DNA from: Phytophthora hibernalis
Lineage: Eukaryota > Oomycota > Peronosporomycetes > Peronosporales > Peronosporaceae
Assembly: GCA_012656075.1 (NCBI GenBank)
Contig: JAAKBF010000061.1
Span: 124,001 to 188,000 of the forward strand
Length of the DNA: 64,000 nt
Direction of reading: 5' to 3'
Made by a program: the position numbers and the translations under genes. Shown piece by piece: positions 12,285 through 22,779 of the stretch; positions within the stretch are counted from its first letter, which is position 1, and each line of letters opens with the position of its first letter. Under the pieces are notes generated by a model. The model was not told where the DNA came from and made no database searches. It was given only the letters and a program-made list of their open reading frames with translations.

Positions 12285-12372
12285 GCAGACACTTCTTCAA
12301 CTTAGACAAAATAGGCAAACAGCGAGCCATGCAAATTCCTCTTCAGTGGTCTCACGTACAAACGTTCACTCT

Positions 12373-13815
12373 TTATCTAATGTTGTTCAACGCCAATTCC
12401 AAGCGCTCCTGTGCGAGCTTCATGTCTTTCACCTGGACAAACAACGATTAGCACGCAGATAAACTTAAACGGCAAAGCAACGGCATTGCACCCACCTTGA
12501 GAGCAGCGATTGCAAACTTGGCACACTCAATCGCATCGTTAATCTCGTTCTGCGAAACAGGAGTATTACGCGCACGCGAAGGCGCGCTTTGCGATGTATA
12601 GCTGGGAGAAGGTTGATACGCTGGCGTTGGAGCAGACGGAGGTTGGTACGCTGGTGTCGGAGCGGCAGGAGGCTGGTAAGCTGCTACCGGGGCAGAGGGA
12701 AGTTGGTAAGCCGGAGCAGGTGGGGCCACTGGAGCTGAATATGCCGGTGCCGATGGCGCTGCAGGTGCTGGGGCTGAATGACTCGGGGGTGATGGCTGGT
12801 GTTGCGATGGAGTGGGAGCAGGCCCACGCCAATTGTTTTCGAGTTCGCTGGCGCTCATTGCACCGGCCGACCGCACCGAGTCGGTGAGCGAAGGAAACGG
12901 CATCTGGCTGTACGCTGGTTCTGATGGTTGCGGGGCATTGGCGCCTTCATATCTGACACGGGCGGCTGTGGGGCGAGAGGCATTGAGGCAGTTGCTGGTG
13001 GGGCATCGTCGCTCCCGTCATTTTCCTAAACCAAACGCCAGTCAGTACCACAAAACAGCCAGCAATGTATACACAACATTCTCACCGTTTTGATATTCAT
13101 TTCCTCTGGAGGCCCAGGCTCCGGCGTCTTCCCTTCCTTGATGGCCTTCAGAATCGTGGCTGCCTTGTATTTGCAGTAGCGTCGCTTTTCAATAACCTAA
13201 ACGACCAAGAACAAAAGCACGTATCAGTCACCATTAACTTCCACAACCATTCCACTCCTTACATCCTCTGATATGTCTCCAAACTGGCTCAGAATGTCGA
13301 AGAACGTGCCAGCAGCGTAGAACGTACGAGCAGTGCTCCTGGTCAATGAAAACAACAAAATCGTAAGCTCTCCTACCTTCAAACTACCCACACCACCACC
13401 TACTTGTTCGCCATTCCTGCGCGGTCCTCGTCGTCTGCCTTGAGAAGATTTCCATGGCAAAGTCCTCGCAGATTTCCTGTCCAGCGACCAAATCGGTCAG
13501 CACCAACAATACAGCTTCCCATACAAAGTAACAGTAACACCCACGGACCTTCCCTTCCTCCTGCGTGAAGTCCGGCAGGTTGCTCTTCTCGGCCTCGAGG
13601 CGGTCCATGAGCGACAGCAAATAGTCCGTCGACTCGTTGGACGCGTCGTTCTCGCGCAGCTTAATGCCCATCTCCATGGCGTACTGGCGGCAAAAGTACG
13701 CGATGAGCTTGGACTCGGGCCGCGACGTGTCCCTGTCCAGCTCCTCGGCGCGGCGGATAAACGGCAGCAGCGCCTTGAACGTCGGCGGCACCTTCACGGG
13801 TTGCGGATCGGCCAT
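12373..13815 (-). CDS. VTA1: Vacuolar sorting cofactor VTA1/LIP5
   Basis: VTA1/LIP5 stimulates the ESCRT-III disassembly ATPase Vps4 on endosomes. The N-terminal MIT-like domain is clear (PPTFKALLPFIRRAEELD, PESKLIAYFCRQYAMEMGIKL). Later exons carry STARTFYAAGTFFDIL and VIEKRRYCKYKAATILKAIKEG. The middle is a long Pro/Ala/Tyr-rich linker with AYQPP-type repeats, and the end is the short helical VTA1 C-terminus (NDAIECAKFAIAALKV / KDMKLAQERLELALNNIR) that binds Vps4. Start MADPQPVK at 13815 was preferred over an in-frame Met at 13938 because homology begins there. Two single-base losses are inferred: near 13,440 (EIFS/KADDED) and between about 12,945 and 12,990. Introns are about 60-110 bp with normal borders. 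Confidence 0.87.
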
Positions 13816-14600
13816 CTTGGCTTGTTCAGAGTCAACTTGAAATGGATAAAAATGCTGTGATTGAATGTTAAGTAAACTGTAAGTAGTGTAACAAGTAGCA
13901 ATATGAAGTAAACTCGAAAATCCATTACCGGTATTCACTTCAACTTGGGAGCTGCTGCTACGATTTCGGAGCTACATGTACTGCGTCCCTGACTGCAGCA
14001 CCGCTTCCAGTGCATCGGGAGTACGTATATGGTGCATATCCAGACACTCGCACGTCCACGTAAGTTCCAGGTACGCGAACTCGTGTAACGCAAGCTGTAT
14101 TGTGCAAGAACTGACTTGTTGGGATGTTGGCATGGTTCATTCAGATCTCATTGAGATGACGGGGCGCCTGTACGTCGACGCGCTGCCTTTTAACCTGTCT
14201 ACCTACGAGATCGAACGAGTTGCAACAGGTGGCTGTTGACCTAGACGGAGGCGTGGAGGTGAGTTTAGCTTGAACCGAAGAGGCTAGATTGCGAGGACTG
14301 ACATGATTTGTTGCTCTTTATCAGTTGTACAGCATGGACCTCATGCACACTGTATTGTTCAGCTTGCTGGAGCTACTAACAGTACAAGACGTTGCCACGA
14401 CTTCGCGTGCGGAGACGACGCTTTGAGTGTATATGCCGAACATCTAATGACGGCGTGTCGAAGACCACCGATGAAGCATCGAGGCTTGAAGACTACTTCG
14501 ACATGCTCACATGCATACCACACTTAGGCGGAAAGCACCTTTCGGCCTGCAACATATGACAACATCACGGTAGTAGACAACGTGTTCCGGCTTGCGGTTC
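13816..14600. other. Mostly non-coding stretch with one weak spliced ORF
   Basis: The first 120 bp should contain the VTA1 promoter, including a TACCGGTA palindrome at 13926-13933. On the plus strand a frame from about 14,130 to 14,430 (ending a first piece in DLDGGVE before a GTGAGT donor, then LYSMDLMHTVLFSLLELL after a CAG) could be two exons of a small protein with an F-box-like Leu-rich helix, but it needs a frame change near 14,222. I do not recognise it and would not annotate it firmly. Confidence 0.2.
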
Positions 14601-16430
14601 GTGCTCTTTGCCAGCCATATTCACCAAGCTGCGAATAAATCTCTGCACATCACGACCATCAACGTTGGCAATGACTACAACTCCCCAGTTTTAGAGGGTA
14701 GCGCCTTCCGAAAAACGCTTGTCCACTGGCCTCCTGACGACCGCTCCGATACATTCGCATACTGGACTTGGGTGAATCCAGCACACGCGCATCGATTGTT
14801 TCAAGTTGCTCCACTTTCATGCCAAATGCAGCCAGGTACGGGTCGTTCTCGAAGCCGACCAGGCGAACCTGGTTTCCGAGCGCGCGGCGGCTGACTGGTT
14901 TGTTTGATAATTTCATCAGTATCCATCTCATTAGTGTTTGCGCAGCGCTGTCCAGGTGCTACCTTACACACCTCAATCGGATACCAAGTTTCCTTGCATG
15001 CTTGTTGACTGCCAACGTTCACCGGCGGAAGGTTGCCAACACAAGCTCGATCAGTTCCCTTGGAGCATAGAACACGGTGGCTTCCGGATCAATGTTCATC
15101 ACAAGTTTCCGACCGGCAACGCGGATGGCTTGATTGTAGCTAGAGTTGTAAAATACCTGGTTAAATACAAAAATAGCGTTTCTCACAGTTAAATGCAGAT
15201 TTCTAGCTGTTAAATACCACTATTTTAATATTCGGGCAAATGAGCTGAAATGGTGCAATCAATAAAGTCGGACTTTGCGAATTTACAATGCTACACGAAG
15301 AAAGAGATCGGCCGCCCGCAACTTAAGTTCTTGTGCGGACCGACGCAAAGGACTGCTCTTCAAGAACCATAGTGCCTAGCCGCAGGTCACGGTGCAGTTC
15401 AATTTAAAGGCGAATGCGTTTCAGTCGGACCTTAATGCTAATCAAGATGCGCGAGGAAGCGAAGGCTTTATACGCAGAAAGCGGGCAGATGAAGGCTATG
15501 GAGATAGTGAGCGCGGACAACGCTGTACGGTAAACGTGTTGCGTGTGCAGCTTGCGCCATGGCCTCCTCTTAGAAGAGTCCTCTTGTCATGCTTGAAGTG
15601 ACCGCTTGGCGGACTGGTCCGAGCAGTTCTCATTGAAGAAGCTCATAATTACAGAAGTAACCGATCGTCCGGAAATATTTACCGCGTATTTAACGTTTAG
15701 GACTAGAAATGTATTTAACGCTATTTAAGTATTTTACTATTTTACAACTCTAATTGTAGCCCCAACACAGTTCTTTGCCACCCTTTAGCGGAACGATTTC
15801 CTTCAACGAGCGAAAGGCACCCCTCAGCGATAAAACGCTGAGCGCTACCAAAACGCGCAACCACATCCAAAGCGTGCAGGTGTGGCATAACATTCACATG
15901 TAAGTGAGCGTTTCAAGATCGCCTCAGCAAGCTTGATCTTCACGACTAATGTGCGAGGGCAGCGGAATGGGCGGCGAGGCGCCTCACCTGCAGCTGGTGG
16001 CGGAGGATGCGGACTGGGGCCGTCCGGATTAACATCGACGTAAGTCTTTGACTGCCCACACCACAGTGCGCATACATGGCCAACACACCGTCATGTACAA
16101 CGCGGATGCCGTCAAATTCCTTCTCGTATTGACGGAGGGCAGCGTTGATCACATTGCACACCAGAAGAAGAGGCCGTTCCTGGCGCTGCTCACACCTACG
16201 AGGTGCATACACGTCGCCCACTCCCACCTTCGTGTTCTCTGCAAGGTCAGGCGAGCGCTCAACATCCACGCGGTATTTAAAAATTCTGCTGGAACCGCGC
16301 TAAGCGATACACGAAAGTAGTTCGCCTGGTAGAGCGGCGAGCGGTCCAAGTCAGGGCCTTGACCACAATTGAGAACGAACTCTGCTTTTGAGGATTTGGA
16401 GCTGACAGTTGCAAAGAGAATAAAATACAC
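14600..16430 (-). pseudogene. Argonaute relic (N, L1, partial PAZ and L2 regions), interrupted by a hAT-type element
   Basis: Read from 16430 downward, pieces of an Argonaute appear in the right order. First comes an N-domain opening (QANYFRVSLSAVPAEF, then YRVDVERSPDLAE) and an LYT-like FDGIRVVHDGVLAMYAH. Then the L1 box HALDVVARFGSAQRF, the PAZ entry ELCWGYNQAIRVAGRK / LVMNIDPEATVFYAP, the PAZ exit EVCKVAPGQRCANTNEMDTD, and L2 with NDPYLAAFGMKVEQLETIDARVL and VIANVDGRDVQRF. Argonautes bind small RNAs for silencing. Here the central PAZ (about 100 residues) is missing between ATFRR and the VCKVAPGQR block, stops interrupt the frames, and no PIWI (slicer) domain follows. This is therefore a true relic, not just a victim of base-calling errors. 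The element at 15141-15752 sits inside it. Confidence 0.75.
15141..15752. mobile_element. Non-autonomous hAT-type MITE (612 bp) inside the Argonaute relic
   Basis: The left end TAGAGTTGTAAAATA is matched by its exact inverse at the right end (15 bp), and imperfect similarity continues inward with several TTAAATAC motifs near both ends. The sequence ATTGTAGC occurs directly outside both ends (15133-15140 and 15753-15760), an 8-bp target duplication as made by hAT transposases; the TAG-G start also fits that superfamily. Removing the element and one duplication joins two Argonaute fragments in the same frame across the PAZ entry, which confirms the borders. No transposase is encoded. Confidence 0.9.
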
Positions 16431-16498
16431 TTGAGTTCAGTATGCTGACAACAAATGACGCTAGAATGCCAAACTCGGGATTCCTACGTATTTTAGTT

Positions 16499-17863
16499 CT
16501 AGCCTCGGAACTGCTGCATCGGTGCTGGCAGAGGCTCCGTCGTGACCTGCAGTTTGACGATATTATTATCTCCACGGCGTTTCACTTGCACAGGGATATG
16601 ACGCCCAATCGTGTAGCCCACCGTGGACAAAATGTCCTTGGTGCTGTAAACTTTCTTCCCGTCGAACGAGATGATCACGTCGCCGGGCAGAACGCCTCCT
16701 TGTGTGCGGGCGAGCCGGGGCTCACGGACTTGACAATCACGCCTTCCTTCACATCCGGGAACAACCGGCCAATCTCTCGGAGTTCTCGTGTGTTGAAGTT
16801 GATCATCTGCATGCCAATGTACGGTCGCACCACCTTCTTGTGCTTGCGGAGCTGCTCGATCACCTGCACGGCCGTGTCAGCTGGAATGGCGAAGGAGATG
16901 CCAACACTGCCGTCTACTTTCATCGTGTTGATACCGATAACCTCACCGTCCAAATTGATGAGCGGGCCGCCAGAGTTACCAGCGTTGATGGCCGCATCCG
17001 TCTGGATGTACTCGCCTCCTTTCTGAGGGTAGCCCAGTTCGCTGCTGTGCCGCGCGACGGCGCTGATGATGCCGGCACTCACGCTATTTTGCAAGGAGAA
17101 CGGACTGCCAAGAGCGCATACCCACTCGCCAGCACGCAGTTCCGATGACGAGCCGATCGAAATCATAGGCCACTCCTTGACGTCGTTCGACTTGATCTGG
17201 AGAAGGGCGATGTCCGAAAGAGGGTCTGCGCTGTGGATCACAGCAGGGTAGTTGCTGCCATCCGCAAATGTTACCTACAAACCACAATCCACGAGAAGTT
17301 GGCGCTTCATTTATAACGCACATATCAAGCAAGAGACCCTGTATGAAGCTCACCTGAATCTTCGAGTAGCGATTGCATCTCGCGATGACGTGGGCATTCG
17401 TGACAATCAGGCCGTCTTTAGAAATAATGAATCCCGATCCATTGCTGCCGACGTATCCTGCAATAGCACCAGCACAATTAGCATGAACTAATTTCTACAA
17501 TGCAACACTCAAACGTACCTGAATCCACAGCGATGTTCACGACTGCTGGGAACGCCTTCTCCACGGCATCAGCGATGAAGTTTCGCGACAACACACTGTT
17601 CCTCCCTGGAAGCGTCTCCATGAGCGTCGCTTCCTCTGCAGTCACAACACGCACAACAGACAGCACATGAGTTTCCACGCCTTCTCATCAATCCAACCGA
17701 TCCAAACCTCGCTTGTCGTAGTTGATGACCGCAGCGACGGCGAGCCCGGCGCCAACAGCAGCATACACAGTCGGCAGAGATCCCCCGCGAACCGACGAGT
17801 ACCTACATTCGACATGCTACTGCGCAGACGCCGCGCCGCGACGCGCCAGGAGTTCCGCCACAT
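16499..17863 (-). CDS. HTRA2: HtrA2/DegP-type serine protease, probably mitochondrial
   Basis: The exons encode a full trypsin-like HtrA domain with the catalytic triad in conserved settings: His in GLIVTNAHV, Asp in PLSDIALL and Ser in NAGNSGGPL. A C-terminal PDZ domain follows (PYIGMQM, SPGSPAHK, PGDVIISFDGKKV). The N-terminus is Arg-rich and amphipathic (MWRNSWRVAARRLRSSM) and is followed by a hydrophobic segment (PTVYAAVGAGLAVAAVINY), the layout of inner-membrane-anchored HtrA2, which degrades damaged proteins in the intermembrane space. The start at 17863 is chosen for this targeting peptide; Met 17905 is also in frame. Two frame losses are inferred: one in exon 1 just after MSNV, and one near 16,698-16,701 in the PDZ (AHK-GGVLPGD). 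Three introns of 70-110 bp split the gene. Confidence 0.88.
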
Positions 17864-18016
17864 TATTCGCGAGAAAAAAATCTGAAATGCGATAAAATCG
17901 ACCAATCACCAAACAGATGGGACCACTTCAATGTGGTCTAGTAAAATGATCAAAGTTGAAAGTTGAATGAATTAATGAAAGCGCTTTAGAGTGTGTCTAG
18001 GAACTCCCGCTCTCAT

Positions 18017-18492
18017 CTAGGCAAAGTTCAGCACAAGTCCTACGACAGATGCGAGGACGACCGTGGAGACTGTAGCGAGAGAGGCGGAAGAGGAGCCGCT
18101 GTCGCTGTCGTCTCCGATGGCACTGGCCACTTCACCGGCCGCGGAGCTGATGGCGCTTCCGGCGCTGTTAAGCAGGCTTCCAGCCGTTCCAGTTGCTGTT
18201 CCAGCAGCGCTGGACACTGTACCAACAGCCCGTTGACCCAGCTTCCGGTGGCGTTTGCAGCGTCTCCGGTGGCACTGGAGACTGTGTCGACGGCGCCATC
18301 CACCCAGCTCCCTGTCGCATCCACGGCGGGCGACGCGGCGCTGGCGACGGTGTCAGCTGCATTGCTTACGGCACTTCCAGCAGTGTTGACAGCCGAAGTC
18401 ACGTCACTTACGACGTCAGCAACAGCGGCGTTCTCAGCGGACGCGACGGCGGCGATCATGGCGATGGCGAGGCAGGAGACGAAGCGAGTCAT
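18017..18492 (-). CDS. Small secreted Ala/Ser/Val-rich protein, probably GPI-anchored
   Basis: About 158 residues. The start at 18492 gives a clean signal peptide (MTRFVSCLAIAMIAAVASA, cut likely after ASA). The body is almost entirely Ala, Ser, Val, Gly, Thr and Asp, with an internal repeat built on ATGSWV(D/N)GAV.TVSSA, and it ends in a hydrophobic tail (ASLATVSTVVLASVVGLVLNFA) preceded by small residues, the form of a GPI-attachment signal. There are no Cys residues in the body and no RxLR motif, so it is not an obvious host-targeted effector. One base is missing near 18,230 (GSWVNG/AVGTVSS); the repeat itself shows the intended frame. I do not recognise a family. Confidence 0.6.
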
Positions 18493-20269
18493 CTTGATCG
18501 GGTTGTCTTTGGGTTGTATTGCTTGGGGCGTTTGTGCTCGAAGGCAAAAGTGGAAATGAGCAATGTGGTGCTGGTAACAGGTGCAGGGCGCCGGATGTTC
18601 CGGTGGATGTTGGTCTTGTATCAGGTGCATGAGCGAGACATTTGGCGTCCACAAAGTGTTGAGCGCTGCTGGCTTTCGGCATCCGCAAAGGTGGTGAAAG
18701 AAATGACAACGGGTATTGTTGGCAGCAAAATCCAGACTTGTCAGTGTCGACACGCTCTTAGACTGCCCTCGCTTCGAAGTTCGACGTTGTCAAGTCTGGA
18801 TTTGTACCTACGAGGCAAAAACTGAGAAAAATAATATACCCTCTTCCAAAAACACCAGAATTAAACGAGTGTAACCATTTCCCGTGGCGGTTACTTCAAC
18901 TTGGCTCAGTAGTCGGCTTCCAAGTACGAAGCAAAGAAGAGGTGTTCGATGGCCACAATGCACCGAGCAAACAGTATGCCGGACTTGTCATTCCTGCCAC
19001 TGGTCTGTCGTCAAATACTACTCACTATTGCACTTTAACGCACCTGAGCTGACGCCGAGTTTATTGCCGCACAGCCCACGCAGCAGCAGCTCCAGAACAT
19101 GCTCGCCCACATCCAGATTCAAAAGGAGCTGCGAAAACTGCCGCGAGTGGATGGGTGCGTTGGCGGGAATTGCAGTTGGAATCTAATGCTGTCTAACGGT
19201 AGGACTTCTGCGACAGAATCCGCATTGCTAGGATTGGATCGACGGAGAATAGCGGCGTGGTCGTACAGCTTGCACTGCTCAAGAAAAGTGTAAGTACACG
19301 CGCGACTGGCGAATATGCATGGATTCTCATTGTGCTTCTGTCTCCTATTGTATAGCCTCAAAACTATGGTCGCGTGGAAGACAGAGTCGAGTTTGCTCTT
19401 CGGGTTCCGCCTGATTTCCTGGAGAACACCCAATGATCTCCTGCACTGCTGGGGGTGAAGTACGTGCAGCTTGCATACCAACCCTTGTACATTGCAGTAC
19501 GGTTAGCTCATTGGATCATGACTACACTGGCAGAAACTACCTCGCTCATTGTTTCAAAATGGGCGACTCGTTACCTCGTGGTTGCACGGTGGATGGCCAC
19601 AGGGATACAGCTTACGCTTGTTTGTAAAGGACTTGTGCTCGAGAGTAGATGAGTCTGCTACTGAGCCGTCTATCGGAGAAATTCCGCAACCGCTGTACGA
19701 TGTCAATATACCGTTGCCGACCCCATCAGCACCGACTTTATATGCAGACAAAATTGGACAAGGTTTGGAGAATGACACTACCGGATATGCGTGCTTGCAG
19801 AACGCACTAACATAGCGCTGGATATGCTTGTTTGTTCAGATGATTCGCGGCAAATGCTCTTCCGATGCAAATTCAAGGATACAGTGAAGCAGTTTCCCGT
19901 ACCAATGTTTCGGACTCTGCTAGAACTTCGCCAAATTATAGAGCCCCACATTCCAGCAGCTATGCAGCCCGGGGCGTCGTTGAAAGTTCTTCGGAGGTGA
20001 GACTCCTATCCGCCTAGACGCATAAGATTGCCGTACATGCAGACGAACTAATTCATTGGCCGTAGTCCTCATGAAGCAATGCCTCTAAAGACGGATGAGG
20101 TAATCTGCCGTAACTTACCATTAATTGTATTGACTGACAAGGGAATAACGAACTTGGGTGCGGCGAGTTTTACAGGATGTGCGATGGCTTTGCTCCAGCA
20201 GCATGCCCGTTGTTTATATTCTGATTCAAGGTTACAATGAATGCATGCTGTTATATTGTCTTCTACCTC
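18493..20269 (+). other. Unresolved stretch: broken ORFs upstream of the kinase
   Basis: Several plus-strand pieces look coding but do not assemble. A helix-rich piece lies near 19,085-19,150 (QQQLQNMLAHIQIQKELRKL); a piece with GSTENSGVVVQLALLKK runs near 19,225-19,290 up to a GTAAGT donor; an aromatic-rich piece lies at 19,450-19,640; and a piece at 19,850-20,000 (MLFRCKFKDTVKQFPVPMF, IEPHIPAAMQPGASLKVL) may be the N-terminal part of the following kinase gene. The first 390 bp above 18,493 include an imperfect hairpin and show no gene. I could not identify any of these pieces. Confidence 0.3.
18730..18801. repeat. Imperfect inverted repeat (hairpin)
   Basis: AATCCAGACTTGTCAGTGTCGAC on one side is answered by GTTCGACGTTGTCAAGTCTGGATT about 25 bp later, with one or two bulges. 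It lies upstream of the small secreted-protein gene and could be a regulatory hairpin, a small-RNA source or a short transposon trace. Confidence 0.4.
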
Positions 20270-21941
20270 AGGTGAGATTCTCACCTATTCGTATGATATT
20301 GTGCAGCTGAAGAACACAGATCTCCTGCACCTGTCGGTAGCGTGGATCTACTAGGATTACACCGCCTATCTCCGAAGAAACCCAACGCTGCAGCCCCACC
20401 CGCTTCTCCTGCGCGGCTACAGATGAGCTCCCTTCCTTGACCAAGATACTCAAACCAGGTTGCACAGTTCGGGAAGTTGAGTGGAAGGATCTTGCCATTC
20501 AAAAACTTGTTGGCACTGGCAGCAGGTGCGCCACATCAATGGACGTCCGAGCGGATGGATCAAGCTAAACATTGTTCGTTGTATTGTATTGCAGTTGTCA
20601 AGTCTATAAAGGAAGCTGGCGAGGAGCTGAAGTTGCTGTCAAGTCGTACGTCAGCGATACTTTATCACTTTTCACATGACCAGACATTCACAGAATAAAC
20701 AATTGCAGTTTCACAGGCATTGATCGTGGCGCAGTAGAACGGGAGTTCGCAAATGAAGTGGAGATGATGCAGCTCCTCGGCTCTCACCCGTCGTTGGTGT
20801 TGCTCCTCGCAGTTTGCGCAAATCCACTTTCAATCGTGTTAGAGTATCTTCCGTTTTCGCTGTTGTACGTTGCTCATGATGATGACCAGAAAAAAACTCT
20901 TGATCTTATTTGTACATTATTTTTCTGTGTTTTAGTGAGCTGATCAACGGTGTTCCCGATAAGGCCCGGCGAATTCCACCGTTCCCAGCATCTTGGACCA
21001 AACGAGTCCAGATGATGGTGCGTTGTCAGAGTTGAAGTAGATTTTACCTCAAAACATTATTCTAACTGCATGTGTTCATACGCAGTTGGATATCGCTCGA
21101 GGGCTACAATTTCTCCACTCCTTCGACATCATCCACAGGTTTGAGTTCGGAATCGCTCGGTACTTTGTGCTGGTTGCTTGCTCTAAGGTTGTGTCCTTTG
21201 TGTGCTGTCGAGACAGGGACCTAAAATCGCTGTATGTTCACCGAATATTGATTAACGTTCGCAACTTTACTAATGCCTGTACATATTGTTCGACAACAGA
21301 AACTTACTCATGACCGCGGAAGGGCGCGTGAAACTTGCCGGTAAAACTTCACGAGCATGACGAGTTTGTTGCGAATATGTGGTATGACGTGCAGTATGTG
21401 CACCTACAGACTTCGGGATATCACGCGTCAACAACCAAACAGATCTAATGACAGGTTGCTGCGGCACATTTCAATGGATGGCTCCGTACGTGCAGTCTCG
21501 CCTTTGGTGCGAACAAAGAAATGCTCGATGACCAACGCAATGCCCATCAATACAGGGAAGTACTCATAAATCAAAAGTACTCACTGCCAGCGGACGTGTA
21601 CGGATTTGGCGTGATCATGTGGGAGATCTGCGAGAGTGCTGCGCCATTCAAAGAGCTAGCTCCCGCCCAGATCCCCATTGCTGTCGCCCAGGAAAGAAGA
21701 CGGCCGATCATTTCGCCCAAGACCCCGCCGGTAAGATAACCAATAACTCCAGGACGCCTCTAAACCTGACGATTTTGCTGTGGTGTTGCTCATGAAACAG
21801 TCACTCCGTGACCTCATCCAGCGCTGCTGGCAGCATGAACCTGCCCTCCGACCCACCGCAGCGGACGTCGTCGGTATTCTCCAAGGCTTCTTCCCGCCGC
21901 ATGAACAAAACTCCAACAATTACCCAAAAACCCAGCTCTAA
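20270..21941 (+). CDS. TKL-type serine/threonine (tyrosine-kinase-like) protein kinase; 5' exons uncertain
   Basis: A complete kinase domain is spread over many small exons. The glycine loop GTGSSCQVYKG is joined across the intron at 20526-20594, the ATP-binding lysine is in AEVAVKS, the helix C region follows (FANEVEMMQLLGSHP), and then the hinge IVLEYLPF. The catalytic loop is IIHR/DLKSL/NLL, split by two introns; the metal-binding DFG is in DFGISR, the P+1 region in GTFQWMAP, and the subdomain IX Asp in SLPADVYGFGVIMWEI. HRDLKS.N is the TKL/Raf-like form of the loop. The last exon ends in PTAADVVGILQGFF, the usual kinase C-lobe end, at 21941. Upstream, TYSYDIVQLKNTDLLHL and an acidic/Thr-rich linker precede the kinase. 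Exact 5' exons are not resolved and at least two frame slips are needed. Such kinases are abundant in oomycetes; the ligand or partner is unknown. Confidence 0.75.
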
Positions 21942-22015
21942 CTCTACAGCACACGAATTAACTACCTTTTCACTTTGAATTCATCTTGTCCTCGAACACC
22001 TTCCTTAGAACCTGA

Positions 22016-22514
22016 CTACCTGAAGCACGGTTGACTCTCGAGGTACTGCGTGAGTTGTGCGCGAAAGAGCTGGCTGGTGATTGGCTTCCCGCTCTTGGTG
22101 TCGCTCAGCGGGTTGCTCACCACCGTCTCCACGTAGATCTGTGAGTAGATGTACTTGAGCGTGGGGGTCATGTCCCCGCTTGGTTGTCCGTCATCATCAC
22201 GAATCGCAGTCCGCTGGGCGTCTCGTACTGGTGGCACGTGTACGCATTGGTTTGGTACCTCTGCATCCCTTCAGGGGCCGCACCAAGCCCCGCAGTCGCA
22301 GGTTCCGCCGCCCCGAAAGGGTCCACAGTAGTCTGCGCAGCCGTCACGGGCGCCATCTTCCCCACGAACTCCTTGAGCGAGAACAGCAGGCCGAACAGCA
22401 GGCGATTCTCCTCCTCCGGGTCTGAGTACGTCACGCTCTTGCCTGCAGACACATTCCACTTCTCATGGTACAGACACGACCGCTACGCGTGTAGATGTAG
22501 AACGAGTAGATCAT
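22016..22514 (-). CDS. TRAPPC1: TRAPP complex core subunit TRAPPC1/Bet5
   Basis: TRAPPC1 is a small longin-fold subunit of the Rab1 guanine-nucleotide exchange complex at the ER-Golgi interface. The chain starts MIYSFYIYTRSGR, passes through YHEKWN, LLFGLLFSLKEFVGKM and YETPSGLRFVMMTDN, and closes with KYIYSQIYVETVVSNPL and a short tail ending QPCFR. These match the human order (FDRNG...YSEWHRKK...LMYGMLFSIRSFVSKMSP...YETPTGIKVVMNTD...IYSALYVELVVKNPL). It appears intron-free. Two bases seem to be missing: one soon after TRSGR, and one in the run at 22174-22177 (DNQAG/DMTP). The length of about 165 residues fits the family. Confidence 0.88.
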
Positions 22515-22779
22515 CTTTTCAATTATTTTCGCAAGAATTCTGTTTTGCTCACTACATGTAGCCCTAAACCCATAATATTGACCACAATTTGTTTTTTCTC
22601 CTCAATTATTCACCAACCCTAATCGCATAATAAGTGTACCGGTATCAGTGATACCGATACCGTATCACCTGAGATTAGTACACCACCCACCACAACAACA
22701 TTAGCGGACAAGCAAGCGCAGGCTTGACCACCCCAGCGGCTAGTAGACCAGCACCACAGGTATCTCTACACACCTCGAC
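22515..22779. promoter_or_regulatory. Divergent promoter region between TRAPPC1 and the rhodanese/TPR gene
   Basis: 265 bp separate the two starts. At 22637-22676 a dense cluster of symmetric motifs occurs: TACCGGTA, then GGTATCAGTGATACC (a perfect 15-bp palindrome) and further GATACCG copies. No ORF crosses the region. A binding site for a dimeric regulator is a plausible reading, but this is inference from symmetry only. Confidence 0.35.

Noticed and set aside
14153..14430. F-box protein
   Set aside because: Only a Leu-rich helix and a possible splice site support it; the frame breaks and no other F-box residue is convincing.
18017..18492. RxLR or Crinkler effector
   Set aside because: No RxLR, EER or LxLFLAK motif after the signal peptide; composition and hydrophobic tail fit a surface protein better.
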